Assembly: GCF_002159625.1 (NCBI RefSeq)
Contig: NZ_NFIZ01000003.1
Coordinates: 62,001 to 126,000 of the forward strand
Reading direction: 5' to 3'
DNA: 64,000 nt
Origin: Olsenella sp. An285
GTDB lineage: Bacteria; Actinomycetota; Coriobacteriia; Coriobacteriales; Atopobiaceae
Shown in pieces: positions 8,037-17,576 of this stretch. Within the stretch, counting starts at the first letter, position 1, and every line of letters starts with the position of its first letter. A program made the translations under genes and the position numbers. The notes beneath the pieces were generated by a model. That model had not been told where the DNA came from, searched no databases, and saw nothing but the letters and a program-made list of their open reading frames with translations.

Positions 8037-10262
8037 ATGGGCGAGGCGGCGGCTCCTGCGGAGCGCTTCGGTGGCGAGCTCGTGCGGTTTGGCAGGGCGA
8101 GCGGGGACGAGCGCCTCACGGTGGTCTCGCCGTTCGAGCCCGCCGGAGATCAGCCCCAGGCCATAGAGAAGCTCGCGGAGGGCGTTGAGCGGGGGCTCCG
8201 CTACCAGACGCTTCTGGGCGTCACGGGCTCGGGCAAGACCTTCACGATGGCAAAGACCATAGAGAAGCTCAATCGTCCCACCCTCATCATGGAGCCCAAC
8301 AAGACGCTCGCCGCGCAGGTGGCGAGCGAGATGCGCGAGCTCTTCCCCAACAACGCGGTGGTCTACTTCGTCTCGTACTACGACTACTACCAGCCCGAGG
8401 CCTACGTCCCCCAGACGGACACCTACATAGAGAAGGACGCCTCCATCAACGAGGAGGTGGAGAAGCTCCGCCACCAGGCCACCTCGAGCCTGCTCTCCCG
8501 GCGCGACGTCATCGTGGTGGCCTCGGTCTCCTGCATCTACGGCATCGGCAGCCCCCAGGACTACGCGGGCCTCGCGCCCAACGTGAGCAAGGAGGAGCCG
8601 CTCGAGCGCGATGACCTCATCCGCAGCCTCATAGACATCCAGTACGACCGCAACGACTACGACCTCTCGCGCGGCACGTTCCGGGTGCGCGGGGACACCG
8701 TGGACGTGTTCCCGCCCTACGCGGAGAACCCGCTGCGCATCTCCTTCTTCGGGGACGAGGTGGAGCTCATCGCCGAGGTGGACAACGTCACCGGGGAGAT
8801 CGTCCGGGAGTTCGACGCCATCCCCATCTGGCCCGCGTCCCACTACGTGACCGAGCGGCCCAAGGTCACGCACGCGCTCGAGACCATCAACGAGGAGCTC
8901 GAGACTCGCGTGGCGGAGCTCAAGGCCAACGACATGCTCCTCGAGGCCCAGCGCCTGGCCCAGCGCACGAGCTACGACCTCGAGATGCTGGAGACCATGG
9001 GCTACTGCAACGGCATCGAGAACTACTCGCGCCACCTGGACGGCCGCAAGGCGGGCGAGCCGCCCTACACGCTCATCGACTACTTCCCCAAGGACATGCT
9101 CTGCATCATCGACGAGTCCCACGTCACGGTGCCGCAGATCCGCGGCATGCACGAGGGGGACCGCTCGCGCAAGATCACGCTTGCGGACCATGGCTTCCGC
9201 CTGCCCTCCGCGCTCGACAACCGCCCGCTGCGCTTCGATGAGTTCGAGGAGCGCGTGCCGCAGTTCATCTACGTCTCGGCCACGCCCGGGGACTACGAGG
9301 AGTCGGTCACCCAGCAGGAGGTCGAGCAGATCATCCGCCCCACGGGCCTGCTCGACCCCAAGATAGACGTGCGCCCGGTGCGCGGCCAGATAGACGACCT
9401 CATCGCGGAGATCAAGGAGCGCGTGGCGAAGAAGGAGCGCGTGCTCGTGACCACGCTCACCAAGCGCATGGCGGAGGACCTCACGGACCACCTTCTGGAC
9501 GAGGGCATACGCGTGAACTACATGCACTCGGACACCGCCACGCTCGACCGCGTGGACATCATCCGCGACCTGCGCGTGGGCAAGATCGACGTCCTCGTGG
9601 GCATCAACCTCCTGCGCGAGGGCCTGGACATCCCGGAGGTCTCCCTCGTGGCGATTCTGGACGCGGACAAGGAGGGCTTTCTCCGCAACCGGCGCTCCCT
9701 CATCCAGACCATGGGCCGCGCGGCGAGAAACGCCCAGGGCGAGGTCATCATGTACGCGGACACCATCACGGACTCCATGCGCGAGGCAATAGGGGAGACC
9801 AACCGCCGCCGGCAGATCCAGGAGGCCTTCAACGAGGAGCACGGCATCGTGCCTCGGACCGTCAAGAAGTCCATCACCGACGTCTCCTCGTTCATCTCCG
9901 AGGCCGAGCGGACGCTCGAGGGCAAGACGCGCGACCGGCACGGCACGGGCAGCCACGGTGCCTTTGAGACGCTCTCCGAGACTCAGCCCTCCGAGGAGAC
10001 GGCCCGCTCCGTCGCAGACGAGCTCGCCGGCCTCTCCAAGGCCGAGATCGCCGACGTGCTGGACGCGCTGGAGGAGGAGATGGCGGTCGCCTCCGAGGCC
10101 ATGGACTTCGAGGCCGCGGCGCGCATCAGGGACCAGATCGTCGCCATCCGCACGCGCGTGGAGGGCGGGTCCGCAGACGAGGTCATAGCCCGGCTCAAGG
10201 CGGGCGCCCGCAAGGGGAGCGCGCACGCCACGCGCCGCCGCTACCGCCCCCACAAGAAGTAA
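8037..10262 (+). CDS. uvrB: Excinuclease ABC subunit B
   Basis: 741 residues from ATG 8037 behind GGGGAGG, somewhat longer than the usual 660-700 because of a short N-terminal and a basic C-terminal extension. Walker [11 protein letters not shown] near residue 62, the beta-hairpin [21 protein letters not shown], the DESH box IIDESHV, helicase motifs through MGRAARN, and a C-terminal UVR domain ([23 protein letters not shown]) are all present. With UvrA it loads on damaged DNA and then recruits UvrC. It stands alone, with no uvrA or uvrC beside it. Confidence 0.97.
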   Translation: MGEAAAPAERFGGELVRFGRASGDERLTVVSPFEPAGDQPQAIEKLAEGVERGLRYQTLLGVTGSGKTFTMAKTIEKLNRPTLIMEPNKTLAAQVASEMRELFPNNAVVYFVSYYDYYQPEAYVPQTDTYIEKDASINEEVEKLRHQATSSLLSRRDVIVVASVSCIYGIGSPQDYAGLAPNVSKEEPLERDDLIRSLIDIQYDRNDYDLSRGTFRVRGDTVDVFPPYAENPLRISFFGDEVELIAEVDNVTGEIVREFDAIPIWPASHYVTERPKVTHALETINEELETRVAELKANDMLLEAQRLAQRTSYDLEMLETMGYCNGIENYSRHLDGRKAGEPPYTLIDYFPKDMLCIIDESHVTVPQIRGMHEGDRSRKITLADHGFRLPSALDNRPLRFDEFEERVPQFIYVSATPGDYEESVTQQEVEQIIRPTGLLDPKIDVRPVRGQIDDLIAEIKERVAKKERVLVTTLTKRMAEDLTDHLLDEGIRVNYMHSDTATLDRVDIIRDLRVGKIDVLVGINLLREGLDIPEVSLVAILDADKEGFLRNRRSLIQTMGRAARNAQGEVIMYADTITDSMREAIGETNRRRQIQEAFNEEHGIVPRTVKKSITDVSSFISEAERTLEGKTRDRHGTGSHGAFETLSETQPSEETARSVADELAGLSKAEIADVLDALEEEMAVASEAMDFEAAARIRDQIVAIRTRVEGGSADEVIARLKAGARKGSAHATRRRYRPHKK

Positions 10263-10270
10263 CGTGATAC

Positions 10271-10315
10271 GTGCAAAGGGGACAGGCCGCGCAAAAGTGC
10301 CCGTCCCCTTTGCAC
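10271..10315. repeat. Palindrome after uvrB (GGGGAC-core family)
   Basis: GTGCAAAGGGGAC at 10271-10283 is matched by GTCCCCTTTGCAC at 10303-10315, perfect 13-bp arms around 19 bases. It lies just after the uvrB stop and may end transcription, but no T-run follows. Confidence 0.75.
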
Positions 10316-10343
10316 GGCCCCTTCCACATGAGGGAGTGATTCC

Positions 10344-11540
10344 ATGGCACCGCTCTTCTCGCCAGACGAGAACAACGTCTTCGGGTACCTGGCCCGCTCG
10401 TTCGAGACCCTCGACGAGCGCCCGCTCACGGACGTGGACAGCCTCGTGCTGGCGTGCCTCTCGTACTACCACTACCAGGGAGACGCCGTGCGCTCGCGCG
10501 AGGGCGCGCCCGTGCGCGACCTCTTTCGCGCGGAGTGGGCGGAGGCGATGACCCATGGCCTGTGGGACCCGGACGGCCTCGCGCGCCTGCTCGCCCTTGT
10601 CGCCGCCAGCCCGCGCTTCCGCGACCTGCGCGTGAGCGACTACGTGGACGACTTCGACGAGGCCGCGGAGAAGCAGTTCTCCGCGTGCGTGCTGCGTCTC
10701 CCAGGAGGAGGCGCGTACGTCTCCTTCCGCGGCACGGACAACACGCTCGTGGGCTGGAAGGAGGACTTCAACATGGCCTTCGAGACGGGCGTGCCGTCGC
10801 AGTACGCGGCGATAGGCTACCTGGAGCGCGTGGCGCCCAGCATCGAGGGCCCCATCTACCTGGGCGGCCACTCAAAGGGTGGCAACCTCGCGGTCTGCGC
10901 GGCCGCCCGCTGCCCCGAGGGGACGGCGCGCAGGATAGCGCGCGTCTTCTCCCACGACGGCCCGGGATTCACCGAGGAGGCGCTCGCGGACGACCTCTGG
11001 AAGGAGCGCTCGGGCCTCGTCTCAAAGACGGTCCCGGGCTCCTCGGTCATAGGGATGCTCTTCGAGCGCCAGGAGGACTATGCGGTCGTGGAGTCGTCCA
11101 CGATGGGCCTCACGCAGCACAACCCCTTCTCCTGGGTGGTGGAGGGCGACTCCTTCGTGCTCCAGGAGGAGCTCGGCCGCGGCGCGAGCTTCGTCGACAA
11201 GGGCCTCAACGAGTGGATCGCCAGCATGAGCCGCGAGGAGCGCGAGGGCTTCGTGGAGACGCTCTTCTCGGTGCTCGGCGCGGCGGGGGAGGACACCTTC
11301 GCCAACCTCTCCGGAAACTGGCAGACCTCCGTGCCCGCCATGCTGCGGCGCCTGGGAGAGCTCGAGCCAGACCAGCGCTCCCACATCACCCGCGCGCTGG
11401 GCCTGCTGGTCCAGGCGTTCATGCCCGACTTCGAGGTGCCCCAGATGCCCGGCTTCGAGCTGCCCCAGTTCCCCGACCTTGCGGAGCTCCTGCCGGGTAG
11501 AATGGACGAGAAACAGCCCAACGGGACGGCGGAGGTCTGA
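10344..11540 (+). CDS. DUF2974 (Mbeg1-like) alpha/beta-hydrolase
   Basis: 398 residues from ATG 10344. The N-terminal half carries SFRGTDNTLVGWKEDFNMAF and then YLGGHSKGGNLAV with nucleophile Ser near residue 177, followed by FSHDGPGF. This is the lipase-like pattern of the DUF2974 family seen in many gut Gram-positives. Substrate unknown. The C-terminal 60 residues include the repeats PQMPGFELPQFPDL. The IIB gene starts two bases after its stop. Confidence 0.78.
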   Translation: MAPLFSPDENNVFGYLARSFETLDERPLTDVDSLVLACLSYYHYQGDAVRSREGAPVRDLFRAEWAEAMTHGLWDPDGLARLLALVAASPRFRDLRVSDYVDDFDEAAEKQFSACVLRLPGGGAYVSFRGTDNTLVGWKEDFNMAFETGVPSQYAAIGYLERVAPSIEGPIYLGGHSKGGNLAVCAAARCPEGTARRIARVFSHDGPGFTEEALADDLWKERSGLVSKTVPGSSVIGMLFERQEDYAVVESSTMGLTQHNPFSWVVEGDSFVLQEELGRGASFVDKGLNEWIASMSREEREGFVETLFSVLGAAGEDTFANLSGNWQTSVPAMLRRLGELEPDQRSHITRALGLLVQAFMPDFEVPQMPGFELPQFPDLAELLPGRMDEKQPNGTAEV

Positions 11541-11541
11541 C

Positions 11542-11823
11542 ATGGCGGCAAAGATCGTGGTTGCGTGCGGCTCGGGCGTGGCGACGTCGGAGATGGTGGC
11601 CGCCAAGCTCCGCAGGATGCTCGCCGAGAAGAACGTGGAGGCCGAGGTCGTGGCCGTTGACGTGGCGCACGTGGAGGACGCCCTCGAGGGCGCCGCGGCG
11701 TTCGTTCCCGTGGTGAGCACCGAGAGGGCCTACGACGTCCCCACCGTGAGCGGCGTGGCCTTCCTCACCGGCATGAACCAGGACAAGGAGCTCGACCGCC
11801 TGATCGCGGCGATCTCCGGGTAA
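11542..11823 (+). CDS. PTS system IIB component, galactitol type (orphan)
   Basis: 93 residues. The N-terminus KIVVACGSGVATSEM holds the phosphorylated Cys in a P-loop-like turn, as in GatB-type IIB proteins. ATG 11542 lies behind GGAGG. No IIA, IIC or HPr gene is nearby, and it sits against the DUF2974 gene, so it may serve a distant permease or act as a phosphorylation-dependent regulator. The AEKN segment near residue 30 is encoded by one copy of the dispersed 12-mer. Confidence 0.8.
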   Translation: MAAKIVVACGSGVATSEMVAAKLRRMLAEKNVEAEVVAVDVAHVEDALEGAAAFVPVVSTERAYDVPTVSGVAFLTGMNQDKELDRLIAAISG

Positions 11824-11839
11824 GCAATCATGCAAAAGC

Positions 11840-11866
11840 GTGCAAACGTGCCGGTCACTTCTGCAC
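11840..11866. repeat. Imperfect palindrome between convergent genes
   Basis: GTGCA at 11840 pairs with TGCAC at 11862-11866, with an inner GTG/CAC pair around CCGGT. It lies between the convergent IIB and flavoprotein stops. It shares GTGCAAA with the post-uvrB palindrome and could be a two-way terminator. Confidence 0.45.
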
Positions 11867-11870
11867 GGGG

Positions 11871-13535
11871 CTACCTTGCCGCGTACGCCGCCACGATCTT
11901 CTCGGCGGCGAGGATGCCGTCGGTGGCGGCGCTCATGATGCCGCCCGCGTAGCCCGCCCCCTCGCCCACGGGCCAGAGGCCGCGGACGCCCACGCTCTGG
12001 CCGTCGTCGCCGCGGGTCACGCGCACGGGAGAGCTCGAGCGCGTCTCCACGCCCGTGAGAACGGCGTCTGTCGCGTCAAAGCCGCGCAGCTTGCGGCCGA
12101 GCACGGGGATGGCCTCGCGCAGCGTCTGCGCGACGTAGTCCGGCAGGCACGGCCCCACGTTCCCCCACGCAACGCCGCGTGGGTAGGTGGGCACGACGTC
12201 CCCGCCCGCGCTCGAGGGCACGCCCGCCAGGAAGTCGCCCACGAGCTGGGTGGGCGCCACGTACGCGCCCCCGCCCGCGGCAAAGGCCGCGCGCTCGCAG
12301 GCGCGCTGCAGCTCAACGCCGGCGAGCACGTCGTCGCCCGGCAGGTCCTCGGGAAAGACGTTGGCAAGGAGCCCGGAGTTGGCGTTCGCGCCCGCGCGGT
12401 CCGAGAGGCTCATGCCGTTGGTGCAGACGCCGCCCGGCTCGCTCGCGGCGGAGACCACGTAGCCGCCGGGGCACATGCAGAACGAGAAGGCGCTCCTCCC
12501 CGAGGGAAGGTGGCAGGAGAGGCTGTACGGCGCCGCGCCGAGGGCGGGGTGCCCGGCGGCCTCCCCGTAGAGCGCGCGGTCGACGCTCGCCTGGAGGTGC
12601 TCGATGCGCACGCCCATGGCAAAGGTCTTGCGCTCCATGGGCACGCCGCGCTCGCGCAGCAGCTCAAAGACGTCACGCGCGGAGTGCCCGCAGCAGAGGA
12701 CCAGGCAGTCCGCGGAAACCCGCTCCTCCACGACGGTGCCGTCGTCTCGGGTGGTCGAAAGGGTCACGCCGCGCACCTCGCCGCCGGTGACGTCGACGTC
12801 CGTCATGCGGCAGCGGCAGCGCACCTCGCCGCCCGCCTCCTCGATCTGGCGGACGATGTCGGTCACCACGCGCGGCAGGACGTCGCTTCCCACGTGGGGC
12901 TTGGCGTCCCAGAGGATCTCGCGCTGGGCGCCCGCGGCCACGAAGGTCTCGAGGATGAGGCGGTGCGCCGGGCTCTTGGTCCCGGTCTGCAGCTTGCCGT
13001 CCGAGAAGGTTCCCGCGCCGCCCACGCCAAACTGGATGTTGCTCTCGGGGTCGAGCTCGCCGGTCTCGTTGTGCCTGGCCACGGCCTCGCCACGGCGGGC
13101 GGCGTCGTCCCCGCGCTCCACGAGCAGCGGCTCGAGCCCGGCGCGCGCGAGCGAGAGCGCGCAGAAGAGCCCGGCGCACCCGGCGCCCACGACCACCGGT
13201 CGCGCCGCGTCCCGCCGCGCGACGCGCGCCGGGAAGCCATAGGTCCGCTCGTCCACGACGCGCACGTTCTTCTCGGCCCTTCTCTTGGCAAGGCGGGCGA
13301 GAAGGGCGCGCTCCGCCGCGGCCCCGCCGGTGAGCTCGGCGCGCAGCGTGAACGTGAGCTGCACGTCCCCGCGACGGCGCGCGTCGATGGAGCGCCGCCG
13401 CCGCGTGACGGCCGCGAGGTCCTTCTCGCCCACGCGCAGCTTTCGCGCGAGCGCGCGGCGGCACGCGGCGAGCTCGCGCGCGTCGGAGCCGTCAAGGGCG
13501 GAGAGGGGTATGCGAATCCCGGAGACCTCGAGCAT
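11871..13535 (-). CDS. FAD-dependent oxidoreductase (COG2509-type)
   Basis: 554 residues from ATG 13535 behind AAAGGA. An N-terminal basic region of about 100 residues precedes the Rossmann dinucleotide motif VVVGAGCAGLFCALSLARAG (residues about 114-133). Later come FGVGGAGTFSDGKL, LVLCCGHSARDVF and GLWPVGEGAGYAGGIMSAATDG, the closing FAD-binding signature. These are features of the uncharacterised FAD-dependent protein family (COG2509). The reaction is unknown. The EKNVR segment near residue 88 is encoded by a dispersed 12-mer copy. Confidence 0.83.
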   Translation of the reverse strand: MLEVSGIRIPLSALDGSDARELAACRRALARKLRVGEKDLAAVTRRRRSIDARRRGDVQLTFTLRAELTGGAAAERALLARLAKRRAEKNVRVVDERTYGFPARVARRDAARPVVVGAGCAGLFCALSLARAGLEPLLVERGDDAARRGEAVARHNETGELDPESNIQFGVGGAGTFSDGKLQTGTKSPAHRLILETFVAAGAQREILWDAKPHVGSDVLPRVVTDIVRQIEEAGGEVRCRCRMTDVDVTGGEVRGVTLSTTRDDGTVVEERVSADCLVLCCGHSARDVFELLRERGVPMERKTFAMGVRIEHLQASVDRALYGEAAGHPALGAAPYSLSCHLPSGRSAFSFCMCPGGYVVSAASEPGGVCTNGMSLSDRAGANANSGLLANVFPEDLPGDDVLAGVELQRACERAAFAAGGGAYVAPTQLVGDFLAGVPSSAGGDVVPTYPRGVAWGNVGPCLPDYVAQTLREAIPVLGRKLRGFDATDAVLTGVETRSSSPVRVTRGDDGQSVGVRGLWPVGEGAGYAGGIMSAATDGILAAEKIVAAYAAR

Positions 13536-13632
13536 GGGAGTCCTTTCAGATCTGCGCGCCGAGCGGCGCTCGTCGAGAAAGAGTATCTGCCCAAATCGCG
13601 GTCGAATCTGGGACAAATTGTGGCAGCTGCTC

Positions 13633-14829
13633 TTATTCGGCGCTCGCGCGGTGCGTGCCGGCGCTCGCCGTGCACGCGGCGGCACGCCCGGCAACGAGGC
13701 CGCTCCTCCACGCCCAGGCGAGGTTGAAGCCCCCGCACGCGGCGTCCACGTCGAGCGCCTCGCCGCAGGCAAAGAGGCCCGCAACCTCGCGCGCGGCAAG
13801 CGTGGCGGGATCGAACTGGCTCACGAGAAGACCCCCGCGCGCGACCTGCGCACGCTCCGGCTCGGCGGGGCCGGACACAACAAAGCGCAGGTCAAAAGCC
13901 CTCTCAAGCGCGTCCGCGCAATTCGCGCCGCCGAGCGCCCCCGCGAGGCGCGGGTCGAGCACGCCCGCCGCGCTCCCGCCGGCCGAGGCAACGAGGCGCC
14001 GGGCGAGGTCGCGGTCCATCCCGCACGTGAGGTCGAGCGCCACCACGTCCCCGGGGCGTGCCAGGCGCGAGAGGTCAAAGACCACGATGCCGGAGAGCCC
14101 GTACGGCCGGAAGAGCACCTCGCCGGCCTCGCGCGCGAGCTCCGCGCCGTCCCGCAGCAGGCGCGCGACCACGTGCGCGCGGCGCCCGTCGAGCGCGCCC
14201 AGGTCGAGGCGGCCCTCCGCCGGTGCGCAGGCGAGCGAGCAGAGCACGGGCTCGTACGGCGCGCACGCGAGGCCGAGCGAGCGCGTGAGCCCCTCGCCGC
14301 CGCCCGCGGCGAGCACCACGGACCGCGCGACGAGCGTGCCCGCCGCCGGGCCCGCCTCGGCACCCGTGCCCTCGTATGCCACGTGCCAGCCGTCCGCGCC
14401 CGTCGCCACGCCCGTGACCTCGCGCGCCGGCGCCAGCACCACGCCCGCCCGGCGCGCCCGCGCCAGCAGCACCTCGCGCACGGAGGACGCCTGGCGGGAG
14501 AGCGGGTAGAGGCGGCCGCCCCCCTCCTCGGCCCAGGCGAGGCCGCAGCCCTCGAGAAAGGCGAGCGCGTCGTCGCCAAAGCCCGGTCCGCAGACGGCGG
14601 CCACGAACTCGGGCTCGTTGTAGCGCTCCCATGCGGGCGCCGGCCCGCGCAGCGCGGCGTTCATGAGGTTGCAGCGGCCGTTGCCCGTTGCCAGGATGGT
14701 GCGCCCGCACTCGACGGCGCGCTCGAGCACCGTGACGGCCGCCCCGGCCTCCGCCGCGACCGTCGCCGCAACGAGGCCGGACGCACCGCCGCCGATCACG
14801 CAGACGTCGCACCGGGCGGGCACGCTCAC
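13633..14829 (-). CDS. HI0933/BaiN-type flavoprotein
   Basis: 398 residues if the GTG at 14829 is the start; GTG 14823 is an alternative, and no ATG precedes the domain. The Rossmann motif CVIGGGASGLVAATVAAEAG begins near residue 9. ATGNGRCNLMN, PLSRQASSVREVLL, FRPYGLSGIVVFDLS and FACGEALDVDAACGGFNLAWAWRSG follow, the set typical of the HI0933 family (NAD(P)/FAD-dependent, relatives of BaiN). It lies 70 bases downstream of mrp, and that gap holds a dispersed 12-mer copy. Substrate unknown. Confidence 0.82.
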   Translation of the reverse strand: MSVPARCDVCVIGGGASGLVAATVAAEAGAAVTVLERAVECGRTILATGNGRCNLMNAALRGPAPAWERYNEPEFVAAVCGPGFGDDALAFLEGCGLAWAEEGGGRLYPLSRQASSVREVLLARARRAGVVLAPAREVTGVATGADGWHVAYEGTGAEAGPAAGTLVARSVVLAAGGGEGLTRSLGLACAPYEPVLCSLACAPAEGRLDLGALDGRRAHVVARLLRDGAELAREAGEVLFRPYGLSGIVVFDLSRLARPGDVVALDLTCGMDRDLARRLVASAGGSAAGVLDPRLAGALGGANCADALERAFDLRFVVSGPAEPERAQVARGGLLVSQFDPATLAAREVAGLFACGEALDVDAACGGFNLAWAWRSGLVAGRAAACTASAGTHRASAE

Positions 14830-14899
14830 GCCCGCCGCGGCCGCGAGCGCCTCCTCGCGCGCCCTGGACCTCGAGGTTCTTCTCGGCCCGCGCGCCAAG

Positions 14900-15775
14900 C
14901 TACGCGTCCTGCCCGCGCAGCGCGTCCACGAACTCGGCCACGCGCACGACCGTGTCGACGGCCTCGGAGAGCGTGCCTGCGGGGAGCTCGTCCTCGAAGG
15001 TGCCCGTGTCGCACGCCTCGGCGATCTTGGGGTCGATGGGCAGCTGGCCCAGCGCCTCGATCTCGAAGGCCTGCGCGGTCTCCTCGAGGCGGCTCGGCCC
15101 GAAGGGGTAGATCTTCTCGCCGCACTGCGGGCACTCGACGTAGGCCATGTTCTCAACGAGGCCGAGCACGGGCACCTGCATCATGTTGGCCATGTTCACG
15201 GCCTTGCCCACGACCATCTGCACGAGGTCCTGCGGGGAGCTCACGATCACGATGCCGTCGACCGGCAGGGACTGGAAGACGGTGAGGGGCACGTCGCCGG
15301 TTCCCGGGGGCATGTCCACGAGCAGGTAGTCGAGCTCGCCCCAGGCGCAGTCCTCCCAGAACTGCTTGATGGCGCCGGCCACCACGGGCCCGCGCCAGAT
15401 CACGGGGTCGGTCTCGTTCTCCAGGACGAGGTTGGCGCTCATGACCCTGATGCCGCCCTTGGTGAGCACGGGGACGATGAGCTCGTCCACGCCGCGGGCG
15501 CGCGCCCCGGCGAGGCCCATCATGCGGGGGATGGAGGGGCCGGTGACGTCCGCGTCCAGGATGCCGACCTTGGCGCCGCGGCGCGCGAGCTCCACGGCCA
15601 GCGTGCCGCACACGAGCGACTTGCCCACGCCGCCCTTGCCCGAGACCACGCCGATGACGTGGCGGACGTTGGAGTAGTCGTTCTGGGGGAACTTCTCCGG
15701 GCCCTGGGGCTGCTTCTGGCCGTGCAGCACCTCGTCGACCTCCTGGCGGAGCCTCTCCTGCTCGTTCTGTTCCAT
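14900..15775 (-). CDS. Mrp/ApbC-type Fe-S carrier P-loop ATPase
   Basis: 291 residues from ATG 15775 with GAGAGGA upstream. The deviant Walker A SGKGGVGKS is at residues 45-53, DADVTGPS is the Switch I region, DMPPGTGD is the A' motif, and a CPQCG pair near residue 220 binds the bridging cluster. It should hold and hand over [4Fe-4S] clusters in the cytoplasm, which fits the nearby flavoproteins and the suf operon about 12 kb away. Family members are NBP35/Mrp; the MIP18-like N-terminal domain is absent. Confidence 0.9.
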   Translation of the reverse strand: MEQNEQERLRQEVDEVLHGQKQPQGPEKFPQNDYSNVRHVIGVVSGKGGVGKSLVCGTLAVELARRGAKVGILDADVTGPSIPRMMGLAGARARGVDELIVPVLTKGGIRVMSANLVLENETDPVIWRGPVVAGAIKQFWEDCAWGELDYLLVDMPPGTGDVPLTVFQSLPVDGIVIVSSPQDLVQMVVGKAVNMANMMQVPVLGLVENMAYVECPQCGEKIYPFGPSRLEETAQAFEIEALGQLPIDPKIAEACDTGTFEDELPAGTLSEAVDTVVRVAEFVDALRGQDA

Positions 15776-15908
15776 GCTGTTCCTCTCTCCTGCGCCGTAT
15801 GCCGGCGCGTGTGCGCAACGTCTCGATTCTACCCAAGCTCGGCTGCGGCAATGGCCCATACTGTTGTAAACGGCGCGTCGAGCGCCGCAACGAGAAGGGA
15901 GCACCGCC

Positions 15909-16367
15909 ATGATCTTCACGTCGCTTGCCAACGCCGCCGCCAACGACCTCTCCACCGAGCGCTACCAGAAGGCGCTGGCCTTCCTCGCCCGCGAGGACCT
16001 GGCCGACCTCGAGCCCGGCCGCCACGACATCATGGGCGACGAGGTCTTCGCCAACGTGCAGGAGATCACCACCGTCCGCCCGGACGAGAAGAACTACGAG
16101 GCGCACCGTCGCTACGCCGACATCCACTTCGTCATCAGCGGCACGGAGCTTCTGGGCGTGGCGCCCGTCTCCGAGTGCGCGCCGGTGGGGGAGTTCTCCG
16201 AGGCCGACGACTTTGGCCTCTACACGCCCGGCGACCGCGAGGGCTGGGTGACCCTGCGCGAGGGAGACCTCGTGGTCACGCCCCCGTGCGACGCGCACAA
16301 GCCGGGCTGCTGCCCGGGCGAGCCCGCCCCGCTCAAGAAGATCTGCGTGAAGGTGCTCGTTGACTAG
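15909..16367 (+). CDS. YhcH/YjgK/YiaL family (DUF386) protein
   Basis: 152 residues, the family length, from ATG 15909 behind AAGGGAG. Signatures are YEAHRRYADIHFVISGTE (the His-containing cupin strand), the GDREG loop and TPPCDAHKPGCC. Members are small cupins linked to sialic acid or sugar metabolism (EbgC, NanQ-like anomerases). Its stop overlaps the next gene by eight bases, so the two are probably co-translated. Its exact sugar is not shown. Confidence 0.85.
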   Translation: MIFTSLANAAANDLSTERYQKALAFLAREDLADLEPGRHDIMGDEVFANVQEITTVRPDEKNYEAHRRYADIHFVISGTELLGVAPVSECAPVGEFSEADDFGLYTPGDREGWVTLREGDLVVTPPCDAHKPGCCPGEPAPLKKICVKVLVD

Positions 16368-17460
16368 CGTCTCCGGCGCCGTTCCCGAGGCCGCCGACCC
16401 CGGCGCGGACTGGGGCCAGGGCTGCGGCGCCAACTGCTTCACGCTGGACGAGGACGGCTTCACCTGCAGCAGGGTGCTCGACGCGCCAGAGGTCTGGCGC
16501 GTCGACCTCCTCATGCACGACACCTTCCTGCCCTCCGTCAACGCCTTCGTGGTGATGGACGGCGGCGAGGCCCTCGTGGTGGACGCCGGGACGCCCGACC
16601 CCATGAACGACACGCGCCTCATGCGGGCGCTCCTCGGCCTGGGGGTGGACCCCGAGGCAACCACGCTCTTCTGCACGCACGCCCACATCGACCACACCGG
16701 GCTCGCGCGCGAGCTCTCCGAGGCCGGCGCCCGCGTGGTCATCCCCGAGGGCGTGCTCGGCGACATGCGCCGCTTCGCCGTGCCCGCGTGGCGCGACCAG
16801 ATGGTCGAGCGCATGAGCGCCGAGGGCGCGAGTGCGGCCGAGTCCGCCGAGCTCGCGGACGTGATCTGGGACCACGTGGTCAACTTCGAGACCGAGAAGA
16901 TCGCGTTCTCGACGGTCTGCCCCGGAGACGAGCTGCGCTGCGGGCGCTGGTGCTTCGAGGTGGTGAGCGCGCCGGGCCACACCACGGGCCAGTGCGTGCT
17001 CTGGGAGCCGGAGACGCGCACGGCGTTTCTGGGGGACGCGGTGCTCTTCCTGTGCTCCACCTGCATCGGCTTCTGGGGCGAGGGGGAAGATCCCATCGGC
17101 GAGCAGCTGGGGACCCTTCGCGCCCTTGCAAGGAGGGGGATCGAGCACGCGTTCATGGGTCACGGCCTGCAGGAGAGCGACGTGAGCGAGCGCTGCCTCG
17201 CCAACGTCGGCCACCACGAGCGCAGGAGCGCCCGCGCGCTCGCCGCGATCGCGGAGCGTCCGGGCCAGACGGGCTTCGAGCTGGTGCCCGCCATGGGCTG
17301 GCGCGCGCCCTTCGACCGCTGGGCCGAGACCCCGGCCATGACGCGGTGGTTCCTCGTCTCCGAGAGCATCGCGCACCTGGACCACCTCGTCGCCACCGGG
17401 GCGGTGCGCCGCGAGCGTGGCGAGGACGGCGTGAGCAGGTACTGGCCGGCCGGCGTGTAG
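16360..17460 (+). CDS. MBL-fold metallohydrolase
   Basis: 366 residues from a TTG start at 16360 that overlaps the YhcH-type gene. THAHIDHTG (about residues 106-114) gives the HxHxDH zinc motif, with SAPGHTTGQ, FLGDAVLF and FMGHG further on, so both metal sites look intact. A C-terminal helical domain (residues about 270-366) resembles the winged-helix tail of some YqjP/LACTB2-like hydrolases. Substrate unknown. Confidence 0.86.
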   Translation: MTSVSGAVPEAADPGADWGQGCGANCFTLDEDGFTCSRVLDAPEVWRVDLLMHDTFLPSVNAFVVMDGGEALVVDAGTPDPMNDTRLMRALLGLGVDPEATTLFCTHAHIDHTGLARELSEAGARVVIPEGVLGDMRRFAVPAWRDQMVERMSAEGASAAESAELADVIWDHVVNFETEKIAFSTVCPGDELRCGRWCFEVVSAPGHTTGQCVLWEPETRTAFLGDAVLFLCSTCIGFWGEGEDPIGEQLGTLRALARRGIEHAFMGHGLQESDVSERCLANVGHHERRSARALAAIAERPGQTGFELVPAMGWRAPFDRWAETPAMTRWFLVSESIAHLDHLVATGAVRRERGEDGVSRYWPAGV

Positions 17461-17507
17461 CCGCGGCGCTTGCCGCTCGGGCCCGCCCCCAAGTGCAAGG
17501 CACAACG

Positions 17508-17551
17508 AGGCGCCCCGCTCTTCTCGGCACATCGAGAAGGGCGGGGCGCCT
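17508..17551. terminator. Bidirectional hairpin terminator
   Basis: An 11-bp GC-rich outer stem (17508-17518 with 17541-17551) continues into CTTCTCG/CGAGAAG (17520-17526 with 17533-17539) around the loop GCACAT. It sits between two convergent genes. The inner stem is the core of the dispersed GCGAGAAG motif. Confidence 0.75.
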
Positions 17552-17576
17552 GCGTTACGTGCGTCTGGGGCCGTGC

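Noticed and set aside
5550-10871. A 1,773-codon open frame on the minus strand through uvrB
   Set aside because: Only the last 782 codons are supported, by a start with a ribosome site. The rest is antisense to uvrB and arises from high G+C.
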